A stretch of DNA of 64,000 nucleotides from Turbatrix aceti (Eukaryota > Nematoda > Chromadorea > Rhabditida > Panagrolaimidae), in NCBI GenBank assembly GCA_963969345.1, contig OZ017766.1, forward strand, positions 1,612,001-1,676,000. The letters are read 5' to 3'. This document shows, piece by piece, positions 32,755-45,705 of the stretch. The translations under genes were made by a program, and so were the position numbers. The notes under the pieces were generated by a model that saw only the letters and a program-made list of their open reading frames with translations, was not told the origin of the DNA and did no database searches. Every line of letters begins with the position of its first letter. Within the stretch, counting starts at the first letter, position 1.

Positions 32755-35700
32755 CTAATCCGAGTCATGAGACATCCTAGGACGGGAAATGCTGGTTTCG
32801 CGGATCGTAGCCTGCGCCATGCCACCGAGAAGGACTTCGGGACACGAGACGAACACGTAAGACTTGTTGCCGTGTTCTTCGCAGAGATTTTTAACCTGAA
32901 AGCATGATTTTGTTTAGTTCTGCCAGAAAAGCGAATTTTGAACTAACCGTTTCCTTGAGTGCCGGATCGGTGGTAACCCAGACGGTATGAACGCCCTTGG
33001 GGTTGGCCGCGAGGCAGACCTTGAGCATGGGGAGATCAGAGTCTGAGTCACCGCAGACCAGAATTGTGCCCGTTGCGAGGTCGAGTTTTTGGTGTTGTAC
33101 AAGGAGCTCGATGCCCATGCCTTTGTCGAAGATGTCGCCGGTTCCGCGGTTCTTGAGCATGATTTTGATGTCTGTTTCCGTGGCTTTGAGGGCTAGAGTT
33201 CGTTCTTCCGGATCCACTTTATGCACGATTTGCTTCATGTTTTCGACCCTATAAGAGCGAGTTTAAGACTCAAGAATCCCAAAAAATTAAACTTACAGTA
33301 GATCAACCTGACTGGACGGAATAGAGCGGTTAGCGTCCTGCTTAGCGACCGTCAGATGCCCGTAATGCCGCTGCAAGCCGGATCCGATCCACGCAAAGTG
33401 CTTGAGTTTGGGATCCTCTAGCAGCACGCTGATGGCCAGAAACACCTGATCCAGAAGTTCCAAGTCCTGATCCGGGATGGACGTGTCCTTGAACTTGGAG
33501 CATGGATCGATGAACCACTCGCGTCCAGCCGACGCTCCATAGTAGTAGAAGCCTTCAGGGATCGTGGAGACGTCCAGCACACCGATCTGCATCATAGGGG
33601 CCGTTGTGACAATGGCGCATGTCTGGGCGCAACGCCGGGCAAATTGGGCCTGGATAACGCCGGAGTACGCGGGCTGGACGGATGCCGGATAACTGCAGCT
33701 GTAGAGCTTGAGCGTACCATCGCGATCCGTAAAGAAGAAGTTGAAATGGTCAGCGTCGGTCATGAGGTCGCCGAGAGCGATGACTTCTTCACGGAACTTT
33801 TCCTCGCTGATCGGGTGGTACGTCTGGAGAGATGTGATGAACTGTTCGACGTTGTACACGTCATCCGACATGACGTACTTGAGGAAGTTGAGGTCCTTTT
33901 CGAATTCATCGAGCTCGGTCTTGATGTCAAACTTGGCTTCGCTGGTCGGCACGTTGGGGTCGGTGAGGACCTTCAGGTTCTTCGTGTTAGGCTCACATGC
34001 TTGCAGCAGAGATTCTTTGGCGTTTTGGAGCGAGATTCCGAAGTGCTGGCGGATAGGGATGCCCTTGAGGACGCGCTCGACAATCTGTCGTCTCACATCG
34101 CGAGTGCGCATCATGAGGGTGATAAAGTCCTCAAGGGTCTTGATGTCTGACTGGTGGATGACCAAATGCGACCATCCAGGGTCGAGGAAGGCAGCCGACC
34201 AGCGCTCAATGTCGTTGGCCATGATGAACTCGTTGAGAATCTTGCCGTGCTTGGCGCGATCTTCGAAAGATTCGGTAGTCGCCTTGTAGAAGGTATCGGC
34301 ATAGGCTTCGACGTCATACTCATTGGCAACCCGGTGGTACGTGTAGTCTCCGTCGTCAGGATGCAGCCCGGCCATGGTGAACTGAATTTCGCTGCCCGCG
34401 CCGGTAGAGAGGATGAGACCAGCGGTCGGGTTGCAGACCAGCATTTCCTTGGCAACAAGATTCATGCCGTCCTTGCGAGGCGTGACGACGCCGATGTCCA
34501 TAGCCAGGTAGTGGGCGATGAGTTCGCCGCGAGGCAGGCCGTCGGTCTCGAAGAAGAGCGGTTTCCACGCGGGATTCGTGGAGTCGGCGAATTCCTTGTT
34601 GATCGATTCGCCGAGCGCCAGACAGTCATCCTGGTATTGACGATAGGTGTCGACCGTGCGTCTGTTCGTGACTGCGATCTGCAGAAGAACATCCTTTCCG
34701 ATACGATCAGGGTACTTTTTGAAGTAGTTTCGCCAGGCAAGCAGCTTTTCCTTGATGCCTTTGGTGTAGTCGAAACGCTCGACTGAAAACAAAAACCTGT
34801 TTTCAGGTGCCGGGTTTTCACCGAGGTACTTGTTTCGGATGTCTTGGCTTCGATTGATCGTTTCCGGTGCCTTGGCAATTTTGAGGAAGTCTTCGTTCTT
34901 GATACTGACGGGAAAGACGCCGAGTGAACACGTCCAGCCTTGGTAGGAGATAGCGACGATGTCCATCTTGGGGTCGTGTTCGGCCTTTGCCGCCGGGAAG
35001 TGATTAGCAACGAGTTGCATGAACATGGCTCTGTCGCGATGGGTTTGGAAGCCGACCTTGGTGAATCTCAGAAGTCCACGGAGAATAGGGTACGCGCAGA
35101 CGCCGTACTTGTTGAAGAAGTTATTCGGCGGCAGGAAGGGGATATGCAGGAAAAATCCGACTTCCAAGTTTTGATCGAGCGACTGCATGATCATGCCCGT
35201 CAGCATGAGATGGTAGTCGTGGATCCAGATAAAGTCCTGCGGCCTGCTGTTTCGCACGGCATCCAAGGCGAACTGGTAGTTGACGCGGACGTAGCTGCAC
35301 CAGTGATCGATGAGCACCTTTGGGTCATCGTAGTCGTTGACGATGTACTCGGGAAGGTTGTGCAGAGCAGGCCAGAGAAGGCCGTTGCTGATGCCGCCGT
35401 AGTACACGTTGTAGTCAGATTCGTCGACGACAACAGGGTTCAGCTTGTAGTTTCCCTTGTTGTAGTTGTTCAGGACGCCGAGGAGAGACATTTCTTCTCT
35501 AAAATTTTTTTTTGATGATCATAGTTCAGTGCTTGTTCTTTGATCAAGACAGTTGAGCTGTCGAGATCTTCAGTATTGCTATCTTAGCATTTTTGTTTGG
35601 TGTCCTTCGTGCAGCTGTACTTCAATCATTTGGTGATAACAACAGCTTGAAGGACGCTATTGAGAGAGAGAGAGAACACGTTCTCGTAGGTAATAAATAC

Positions 35701-37172
35701 TAATAAATAGTATCGATAAAAAATAAATTTAATTTTTTGATGTTTTGTCTAAAATTATTTACTTCTATGCGTTGCCGCCGGAAGGAAATAATTTTGCTCG
35801 TCAGAGATAGGGCCCCCACCACCACCCCCACCCTGCTCATTGACGTAGAACAAATGACTCACCTGATATGCTTTTTATCAACAGTTTCGTTTTCTTCTTC
35901 TTCGTCAGCGATGACGTGGAAGAGTGTCTTGCCGTCGACTTGGCGAATGATCGGTAGTCCCAGGGTGTTGGTAGAAGGTGCCATCGGTGGTGGCTCGTCC
36001 TTGTTGTGAAGCAAATCCGGGGATTTTAGCAATTTCTTACGGTGGAGATTCATGCCGAGGTTGGCCAGCCAGATGTTGTCTTCGTTCGTCGACATGACAG
36101 GATCGACGCATGAAACCAGGCCTCCGGAGCCCTGCTTGATCTCCCATTCTCCCGATTTCTCGCGTTTCAGCGAAACTGGAGGCGCATTGGATACATTGAT
36201 GACGCGATGCTTGAAATGGGAGTTAGCGAGTTGTCTTGCGCCGCCTCCTATGTTGTCTTCCGGCGGAGTGCCCGAGCCATTGGAGCCAATCGAGTTAGAA
36301 CGATTCTTGCGACTCGTGGACTTGTTAGGATCGTCGTCTTCGTCGCTACTGCTCGCGCCTGCCCCTGCGAGGGATTCTTCGGAGTTTCGAAGCGACCGTG
36401 ACATGGATCGACGCCGTTGCAGGTGGTGGTAGGCTTCGCCGAAGCGCTTGGCCGTGACGCCGAGCAGTGATTTCCTCAGCCCCGGCACGGCAGCGTAGAG
36501 CTCACGGAGACGGTTCCTTCCGGTGTTGACGTCGTAGAGGGTCAGACTGAAGAGCAGGCTATCGCGATACTTGGTACCGTAAGTCATGTCCGAGTCGAAG
36601 ACGTAAGGCACCGCAGATCGCCAGAACTGAACGGTATTGTAGTTGAGGGCGTCGATGAGGAATTCGAAGTACTGGTGGCTGTAAAAGGAGTGCTGAAGAC
36701 AGTACTCAAGCACGCACAGGAGGCCTTGGAAAGCAATCTCGGACGTGCAGTCCCGCTTGCGCCAGTGACCAGCGATCGTTTCGAGTCCATCGCGGATGAA
36801 GGCGGCTAGAGCCTCGGCGACAGCCTTGGGGTTTTCTTCGACTTGTTCCTCGGGCAGCGTGTTGCCCAGTTTGACTATGGACTTGACAATCAGCTAAAAA
36901 ATGTACATTAGGTAAAAATATTTAGTTTGCGGCCGGCGAACCTCTTTGATGGCCTGTGCCGAAAATTCGACGATCGCGGAACGAGAAGCGCGGCGCCGGC
37001 GAAACGGCTCTGCAGGTGGCACGGGTGGAAGCAGGCGATTTTCATCTGGATTCACGTTTTCTGCAAAAAAAATATTTTTCACAAGTTTTTTTAGGAGGGG
37101 GGACTGACCATGGTCATCGTGGATGATAAACTCCGTGGTTTTGCCATCGTTTTTGGGTTGTTGATTCGACAT
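32755..37172 (-). CDS. Trehalose-6-phosphate synthase with HAD phosphatase-like domain
   Basis: Makes trehalose-6-phosphate from UDP-glucose and glucose-6-phosphate, for stress protection and blood-sugar trehalose in nematodes (tps-1/tps-2 type). Exons 37172-37109, 37060-36942, 36893-35863, 35498-33297, 33248-32948 and 32895-32755 give about 1285 residues, typical for nematode TPS. A helical N-terminal extension (residues 1 to about 290) precedes the GT20 domain: QGSGGLVSCVDPVM, GGISNGLLWPALHNLP, WIHDYHLML, FFLHIPFLPPNNFF, SVERFDYTKGI and TPRKDGMNLVAKEML. These cover the known donor- and acceptor-site loops. A C-terminal HAD-like domain has FFTDRDGTL (DxDGT) at about residue 1000 and CGDSDSDLP at about 1200, so phosphatase motifs appear intact. 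The start follows an acceptor-like TTTGTTTCAG by 52 bases. Confidence 0.96.
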
Positions 37173-37226
37173 GCGTCTAGCGGCGATGAAGATAACGGTG
37201 TACAAGAATTAGTTGTGATAAGGCCT

Positions 37227-40096
37227 GAAACAAAAATTTACAGAATAAAGACCGTTGCGCGTAACCAACAAAAACGACGTGATCTCGAACCAATCAATCA
37301 TTTTTAACGGGATTCATGAGAAAAGAGACTTGTGAATGGGTTTCAAGCTGTGTGACACAACAATCAACCACGCTTGTGTGCGTCAATTAAGAGATGACAT
37401 GAGTGGCAAAAGGATAAATAAATAAACAACAATGACGACAACAGCTCTGAAAATGTTCTAAATTCTTCTAAACGCCCAAAAATATTTTTGAACACATTCA
37501 GCAGGGGACTGCTCTCGATATTGTACATTAAGACACTTGTAGGATCCACAACCCCCGGTACATCCAATTTTAGACAAATAAAAAAGAAACAATAAAACAT
37601 GTGATGATAAACGAACCAAGAGAAAAAACCCGAAGGCAGGAGTTGGGACGTAGACAGGAACAACAAATTACGATGTGCACTACACACAAAGAAAGAAAAG
37701 GAACAAAAAGAAAAATATGTCAATCGGTAGCACAGTCAGTGTCGAGCTCACATGGATGGATCTAAGCCGGTATGAGCACGTGACTCTTGTTAAACATGTA
37801 AATTTTCAACCATTTCCTTTTCGAGCCATCCTGTAGAGATGGAAATAACGTGACCCGGGCTACTAGCGGTAAAGCTGTCAGTCAGAAAGTACGCGTTCGT
37901 TTACGGCGTTTTTTTACTAGGTTCTGTCGCTAAAAATTCGGCCGTGCTTTTCAAATCGAGTTCAAAATTTTAAATGCTAAAACAGGTTTGGTAAAAATGC
38001 TTATTCAAGCAAATTTCGATCAATGTTCTAAAAATTGACCACAATTTGCATGTTTTTCGAAACTGTTATATAACATAATATTTTAGAAACTTATGTGGTA
38101 TACGATTACCAAATTTTTGCGCGAGAATACATACATCTTTTTGGATTCAAACATTTTTTTGGGACGCGCTTTCGCAAACAAAATTTGTCCAGTGGTCATA
38201 AATAGCATATTTTAGAGTTCCAAAAGCTCTAAGTGCCAAAAACGAGCGTTGAAGCGTTTGAAAGGGGGACACTGGCTCTCGGGGAATCAGGTCACTTTGA
38301 GAGAGCACAAAATAAGACGCTATTTACGAAGGGAAAACTAGATTGAGATCGAGCTCGATGCGGGGAGAGCTGAGCTGATACCTCCCACAAACAACAAAGA
38401 CAACACGTGAAGTTCACAGAACCTTCGAGACCACCGCTATGAAGGAATTGCTAGCTTGCTTCGTCTGGCTGTGCTCGTTCTATTTTCTGTTTGTCGAGGA
38501 AGGGACGGACAAACGATTGTCCATCCTTCACGCGCCTCTGGCAGTAAGCAGGCAAACAGCAGCTGCTGCAAACGTGTCCCGGGTTGCTGCCCGGTCTGCG
38601 TACCGCCCTTGCCGGTCTGAGTAAGGGTCTTGCTGCTGTAAGGCCCGCATTGCATATTTTTGACTTTTCAAAAACAAAAACATGCAACAACTTGCAACGA
38701 AAGATTCCCGGCTGGGGCGCAAAGAGGTCGGTTCGTTTTCGTTCATCGTTGGTCACTGAGACGCTGCAGAAACAATTTTTTGGGGCCCTATTCAAGTGGT
38801 TTTTTAAACGATTGCTGTTATTAGAGATCATTTTTGATTACTCACATGTGACTAACACATGCATCTGCTGTCGACGAATTGTAGACAACAATTTTGTTTT
38901 TGTTATGGAACGGACTATTAAAATTCGAGGATATTTTACAGGTGTCGTTAGATCACTGAACCTGATGTTCGACATTTTGTTGCCCCAATGCCCCTGGGCT
39001 GTGATTCCCCTAGAGCCATTTGAGCATACAAAAATTCAAACATCTCGCGGATAATTCAGAATAAAAAATGGGAGGGGGGAGATTAAACATGACTGCAACT
39101 CTTCGGGTATCCAAAAAATGCAAGGGTCCTAAAGCCTCGTGTGTTGGATGTGACTTGACCGTGAAAGACATGGAATGTTCGCGAAAATACAAAAACCGAT
39201 CGTAGCGCTTGTCAAAGTCAATTCAAAGAGCGACACCGTAAGCTAAAGTTGGTTTCAAATACAATTGGGCCCGGCCTGGAGAAGCCCGGCAATTCGAAGA
39301 ATGTTTCTGATTTAGTGTTACAATTTTTTCGGTACAAAAAAATAAATGAAAACTAAAAATTACTGTTCAAATTGCAAAAAAATCATCTACGTAATGTTTT
39401 TCGGAAAACACGAAAAACCATTTTGTTGAACATTTTTGAAAATAAATACCATTTATCGAATCCGAGCCCAAAACGAGCCAACTCGGACAGTTCTTGGCAC
39501 TTCTTTAAATTTGTAAAATTATTTTTCATAATAATACTTAGAAAAATATATGATCGCAGAACCGTCTAGCTTTATCTTCAAGAAACAACCGCATGCTATT
39601 GATCACAGACCAGAAATGCATTGATAAAATGTAGAAAACACGGCCGACACACGCGCAGTTAAACAAAAAAAAATAAGAAAGAAAGTACAGCGGCAAGGAG
39701 ATGCACCTGAGCCTCGGGCTGGGTGTACTGCCTCGTGAATGGAGACATTTAGTTTTTGTTTGAAGGGAAAATGTGATTAATTGTTGTTGATTCATTGGTT
39801 TGTTCGTTGATTATTAGAGAGGAGGGTAATTAGTCTCTTGGTCTTGGCAGTCGAATTTTGATAATGCGAAAAGTTTACGTTAGATTTTTTTCTAACAATT
39901 TAGTCCATTTACTACCAAGAAACAGTACTGAATTCTACTTTTTATGGAACAGTAGTTCGTAATATGTGTTGGTCACAAAATCAACAAAAAGAAGTCAAAA
40001 GTTTCGGGCAGAACGAAGTTTAGCAATTTTTTTTGCGGGTCGACGATTTTTTGTCAAACAATTTGATTTTTTGAAGATCCACTTGTTTGACAATTT
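37227..40096. other. Intergenic upstream of TPS, no confident gene
   Basis: AT-rich with many A/T runs. A short frame at 38439-38624 starts with a hydrophobic, signal-peptide-like stretch (MKELLACFVWLCSFYFLF), but I cannot join it to anything. Nothing else supportable. Confidence 0.4.
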
Positions 40097-41538
40097 GCCG
40101 CGATATTTTATTTTATAAAATTCGGATTCACGAGATTCGGCTTCAGAAGTGTTTTTCATAAAAAATAATGTCCCGTGCTACGTTGGTGATGAAAAATTCT
40201 GAGAAAATTAATATAGGGGTTTCTGAGGACGGCGGATCCAATGACATACTCAGAATTTTTTTTCAGTTACGGTAATTATCGATTTTTTGATATCATACGT
40301 TTTCAAACCGCTATCATATTCGGATCTCAAACTTAAGCGGTAATTCGATAAGCCTATCTTCTTCCCCGTTGTTTTTTGTATCTGAAAAAGTAAAACACGA
40401 AAAAAAATCGCGTGCCCAAGGTTGTCATAAATTTTAATTTATGCTCCAGACTTCACACCGAAGCCCTGCGCGCAACGTGCACGCATGATTTTGCGATGTG
40501 ACCGAAATAACTTTAATCCGTATTGACCTTTATTTTTTAGACACATGCCTAACTTATTACAGAAACCGTTTTCAGAACCATTCAAAAGGTGTGCCAAGGC
40601 GGGAAGGTGTACAGTAGTCTTTTTTCCAAGCTTCACCTGTAAAATGCCTGAGGCTGTTAGCCATGAATATTTTGACAAAAATGACCTATTCTATCTTTTA
40701 GAGAATTCAATTCTCTATGGAGTATAAAATTTTCAGATTTTCATCGTTATTTTCGGATACTGTAGCTTAATTTGCCCAACATGTTCTAAATTTGACTTCA
40801 AATTATGAGATTTTTATTTCTTAAGAGAAGCGTCGGCAGAAAAATGAAGGTTAAACTTGGTGTATGTTTTTTAAATTAATGTACCGAACCCAAAAATAAA
40901 GGTAAGAATCTAAAAATTTTATACTCCATAGAAAATTGAATTCTCTAAAAGATAGAATAGGTCACTTTTGTTAAAACTTTTATGGCTAATAGCCTCAGGC
41001 ATTTTACAGGTGAAGCTTGGAAAAAAGACTACTGTACACCTTCCCGCCTTGGCACACCTATTGAATGGTTCTGAAAACGGGTTTTATAATAAGTTAGGCA
41101 TGTGTCAAAAAAATAATGGTCAATACGCGTGTGCAGCAGCGCAAAATCATGCGTGCACGTTGCGCGCAGGGCTTCGGTGTCGAGTCTGGAGCATGAATTA
41201 AAATTTATGACAACCTTGGGCACGCGATTTTTTTTCGTGTTTTACTTTTTCCGATACAAAAAACAACGGGGAAGAAGATAGGCTTATCGAATTACCGCTT
41301 AAGTTTAAGATCCGAATATGATAGCGGTTTGAAAACGTATGATATCAAAAAATCGATAATTACCGTAACTGAAAAAAAATTCTGAGTATGTCATTGGATC
41401 CGCCGTCCTCAGAAACCCCTATGTTAATTGTTTCAGAATTGTTCATGACCAACGTAGCACAGGGCACTATTTTTTATGAAAAACACTTCTGAAGCCGAAT
41501 TTCGTGAATCCGAATTTTATAAATTAAAATATCGCGGC
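40097..41538. mobile_element. Foldback element 2 (giant near-perfect inverted repeat)
   Basis: The left arm 40097-40740 and right arm 40907-41538 are reverse complements with few mismatches, separated by only 166 bp. Conceptual translations of the two arms match (SGILQVKLGKKTTVHL is readable from each), although no real protein is implied. A copy of the terminal motif of foldback 1 (TAAATCGGCTCGCAGAGTGT) occurs at 41615-41634, just beyond the right arm, so the element may extend there. No transposase seen. Confidence 0.85.
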
Positions 41539-41830
41539 TTTGGACATTTCCCCCGAAGGCCTACAACTCTGACTCAAATCATTTGAAAGTGTCAAAATGA
41601 TGTGTCCTCGATCCTAAATCGGCTCGCAGAGTGTCTGGTAACTGCAGTCATAAAAAGTTTATTGTTTTGATCAATTCAAAATGGCTCAATTTATAGACAA
41701 CATCCGCATCCGTGTGCATCCGTGTCCGCGTCTGATTTTACAAGGACGTGAGCCTGACTGAATAACAGAGATGCGTCACACGTACGGCACGCATCACTGC
41801 TTTTAACACGATTTCATGACTGCGCAAAGG

Positions 41831-41861
<31 letters not shown>

Positions 41862-44508
41862 TATTTGATAAACTGCAAGACGTCGTCACCGGAAGTCATC
41901 GTGCGGGTGTTTTTTGTGATATCGCGTTCTATTTTTAACTTCTTATAAAGAAACAGTGATCATTTCGTCTCGGAAAAAAGTATTTTTGGGAGAAAATGGT
42001 AAAAAAAGAATGGAATCAGGAACAATTTAAATTTTTTATTTCTTGGTCTTGGAGTAACTTTTAAAAAAACAACGGCCCTGCACATTTTTTACGGGCTTGG
42101 ATGTTGATTCACGTGATCCAATGTTGCATAGTTGGAGGTACACACTAGGTACATAAACATTTGCTACTGGACCATTCAAGCGCCTATTTATCACGTACTT
42201 TGCATTGATGGGCCGGTATCACACTAAAACAACGTGATTAAAGTGCAAAATTAGAGTAAGGTGAATAAAAAGGAGATATTTGATTTCTTTGAAGCTATTA
42301 AATATTTTTATAAATACTTATAAATTTGTTCATAAGCTCAAAAAATCTGTGTAAAATTTTTCATACGTTTTGCATTTTGATTCTAGGTAGGATACTTGGT
42401 TGCCCCCATGTCACGTGGCTAAACATCCCATCAGATCTTGTTGACAACGTGAACTCTGCTCGATCGAGCAACAGCAACAAAAAAACCGATATTCAGACCT
42501 TTAGTCAGACAATGAGGAGTAAGGAGAGTTCGACAGAGTACCCAGTTATCAGAGTCACAAAACAATCTACGTGTATGCGTTGTTAAACAAACGTAAAAAT
42601 CGGGCAAACATAGCGACACTGCATCAAAACAATGCGTTGCATGTTTTGATAATGCGAGTGCGGGAACGAACATGTATACGAACCAAATATGTGACCGCCA
42701 ACTTGATCGCTTGTGTTCAAAGTGATTGGTCAAACTATTTGTCATTATTCTGTCACTAGAATAAATTGCACCGGATATGAATGGGTTAACTACCGGAAGT
42801 TAATGCACCAATTGTGGCGATTCTTTAGTTGGATTTATCATAGTTGGTTACCAAAAAGAGAACATAGAGATAAATTTTATTTTTCGTTTCAAAATGTTTT
42901 CATTATTAATTAGCCTAATGAGAAAATTAATTAATTAATTTTGGTAGTCTGCTATGCTACCACCCTAATGTGGCGCAAAAGAGCTTATGTTGGGGTCCTT
43001 CCTAGGGTTGCAACCCTCCCCCGATCTCGGGGAATTCCCTGAGGGGAGCTCCCCGACTCCCCGTTTCTCTCCCCGTCGAGGAGAATTTTCTCCGTCCCTG
43101 AGAGATCCGAATAAGGATCAGCCTGGTATCCTTATTTGCTGATCTGATGGGCGCATAGAAACGTTCACAGTATGGTATCAAAATTATTTTTTATCTCACA
43201 CTGCGGACTGGTATCACATCTTTTGTATATGTGATACAAGTCTGTCCTATATGATACAACGCTTCCAATGTATAGTATAGTCCTACAAGTTTCAGTAAAA
43301 ATCACCAAAAACAAAACTTTTTATCTGTTTCAGAAAAAAAGCAGATTATTATCGATGCTCTCTATTCGTTGAACCAAAAATCATTCCTCAAGAAGTTTAT
43401 CAGCGAAATCTGTTTTAAATCTCTTCTACGTGACTTTGGTCACGTTTGGTCTTTGTCCCGATAGAGCAAAGAACTTCAATTCTACTTTAGTGAAGAGAAA
43501 AATATTTTTTTGAACTATAAAAAATATTTGAAAACGCGTTTGTTTGTCGAGTAGCGTAAGACAAAATCACAGCGCATTGAAAAATCTTGACGAATGGTAA
43601 AAAAAAACAGATGGAAGACCTAAAAAAGGGAGTCGCGTGTCTCTTTTGTGTTTTTAGAAGAGGAAGTGTACTTGATGCAAAGTCTGATTTTGATGATCTT
43701 TTCAACAACTGGGAGGCACAGAAAAAAATACCTGTTTGGGGGATTAGTCGTAGGGAAATAGAAACGTACGGTTTTTACGGTGGGTCGACCGTTGACCGTT
43801 GATCGAAGGGCTCTTTTACGGTTGAATGAAGCGAAAATTTAGTTTAGGTTAATTCTGGGAGTGAATTTGTTTTTTTGAAAAAATGGATAGAACAAGGCCA
43901 TGCGGGTTGTCATTCCAGGCCCGGGCAGGGACGGCTCGTGTGGTAGACTTGATCGTCAGTAGGCTCTTTTTATTGTGAACACTAAATTTTCTAGAATCCT
44001 TTTCATTTTTCTACAGCGAACATTCGAGAAACGACTAAGGGGTGGCTATTGGATGAAAGAGCACATGTGGCGATACACACATACAAAACAATGCAAAATG
44101 GTCGGACAAATGCGATTTGAAGAAAATTCCAGAAAGTTTCCTTGCAGATTGGACAAAAAATATTTTTTCATCAAATTTGTCGACGACCTATCAGAACGGC
44201 AGCTGAGACTAGCGACTGGAGATCAGACTGGAGCTGTTGCTCTTCCTCCCTGGAGGTGTGGCCTCTCCGGTTCTGGACCCCCCACGAAGACACTACTGTT
44301 CATTACCTCCTGAATGAACGTAATTGCCATGTTATTTACTCTGCACTGTTCCGTGCTGTGTAAACACGGGGAAGAAACAATGTCTGTCGTACTGTAATTG
44401 TGCAATGCCGACGCGAGCGACGGTGCAACAGAAATAATGAGGTGCCAGATTTTTGCGTTGTTCGTGTTCGAAAGAGGTGTGAACATGACCTCAGCGGATA
44501 CAAATAGA
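41539..44508. other. Repeat-rich intergenic region
   Basis: A (GAAA)n run lies at about 41829-41865. A C/G-rich palindromic patch lies at 43004-43090, including the perfect AGGGTTGCAACCCT at 43004-43017. A 9-bp inverted repeat AATAAGGAT/ATCCTTATT lies at about 43110-43137. Open frames near 42326-42760 and 43975-44313 lack family motifs. No gene called. Confidence 0.45.
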
Positions 44509-44801
44509 CTCAAGGGTGGCAACGGGCCGAATTTTTGTCGGCCCGGCCGGTTTGAGGTCAGCCCCGGGCCGGGTCGACTCGCCTTTTTTTCAAAGGGTAA
44601 ATTTAAGCAAAAAATTGAAGCCAAATACTAAAATTTTTCTAATTTGTTGAAAAATACGTTGTTATTCATTACAGGGGGAATATTACTCAAAATGAGCAAG
44701 TTTTTGGTTAATTTTTGACTGTTCTGAATACATTTTGTTCTACATTTTTTTTGAAAAAACCGGGATTTCTGGGCCGGCCCGGCCCGATTGACACCCTTGA
44801 G
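44509..44801. mobile_element. Small GGGCC-rich inverted-repeat element A
   Basis: A 293-bp unit starts CTCAAGGGTGGCAACGGGCC and ends with the imperfect reverse complement (GGCCCGATTGACACCCTTGAG). TAGA lies directly outside both ends (44505-44508 and 44802-44805), consistent with a short target-site duplication. There is no coding capacity, so it is MITE-like. Confidence 0.65.
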
Positions 44802-44964
44802 TAGACTCTCAAGTTTCGGATTTTGATGTTGCAATGAAAAAAAATGGGTGTAGTTATTTGGGCAGCTTTCTTAATTTTTGCGAACGCAAACAAATGCGAA
44901 CATTTTTAATGTAATTCTGTTCAGAAACAAACAAAAATGAAAAAAATACACCGAAGACCAGGAA

Positions 44965-45236
44965 CTAAAACGGGCCGGACCGAAATGCGGCGCCCGTCAG
45001 GCCCGCTTCGGTCCGTCTTGGCCCAAAACAAGAAACATATTATGTTTGAAAAACAAACGCGCAAATGCACTTTTTTTGTGAAAACAATTAGTATTATTCT
45101 CTAAATAAAATGAAGTTGTCTTTTTTTGCACTTTTCATATAAGTTTTTGCCAAAAAACTGTGTTTTTGGAGCTTCATTGAAAACACTGAAATTAAGCGGG
45201 CCGGCCCGCGGGCCTAAATTACCGGCCCGTTTTAGG
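44965..45236. mobile_element. Small GGGCC-rich inverted-repeat element B
   Basis: A 272-bp unit bounded by a perfect 14-bp inverted repeat, CTAAAACGGGCCGG (44965-44978) and its complement at 45223-45236. The interior is similarly GGCCCG-rich near both ends and AT-rich in the middle, like element A. No obvious target-site duplication. Confidence 0.55.
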
Positions 45237-45604
45237 CCCTGCTGAGACCCCGAGGTTGGCATCCTGCCCCGTTGATCACCGTGACAACGTACGTTGAATC
45301 ACAGACAGTGCAAACAAAAACCGAATATTCGGGTACCCGCATGAAAACCGGGTCGGGTTATCCGAGGTTTCGAATCGGATCATCCTGTAAGGACCCGTCG
45401 CTGCCGGAAACGACGCTCCGCGTCCCGACGTGTATCGGAAGCGTCGGTCGATCATCGATATCTCCTGAAAAACAACATAATGTTATTATTCCCAGGATCG
45501 CATGATCCCCCCTTTGCCGGCTGCAGTCATTGCAAGACTACACGACGTGCCTTACAATCCGACTGTCGGTATGCCACCTCTGCTGGTGGCTCACATCAAT
45601 GCCG

Positions 45605-45705
45605 TGACAGAGTCGAAAGTCGAAAGAGTCGACTCCGAAGAGTCATTTTGTGAAAATCGACTCTCGACTCTGACTTCGACTCTCAGAGTCAGAGTCAGAG
45701 TCCAT
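45605..45705. repeat. GAGTC/GACTC-rich dispersed repeat, copy 2
   Basis: Runs of GAGTC, AGTCGA and CAGAGT with the shared block AAATCGACTCTCGACTCTGA, as in the copy at 11.6-11.9 kb. Confidence 0.65.

Noticed and set aside
38439..38624. Short frame starting with a signal-peptide-like stretch, followed out of frame by a Cys-rich segment
   Set aside because: Joining the two would need an intron of about 16 bp. There is no family match, so no gene was called.
40439..41201. Matching protein-like frames in both arms of the large palindrome
   Set aside because: They are the same DNA read from the two arms. The frames differ at several stops and resemble no protein family, so they are not genes.
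43004..43090. C/G-rich palindromic patch that could be a third mini-element
   Set aside because: I could not find matching inverted ends or a target-site duplication.
44223..44624. Minus-strand frame of 133 residues
   Set aside because: It overlaps the GGGCC-rich mini-element and has no motif or splice support.
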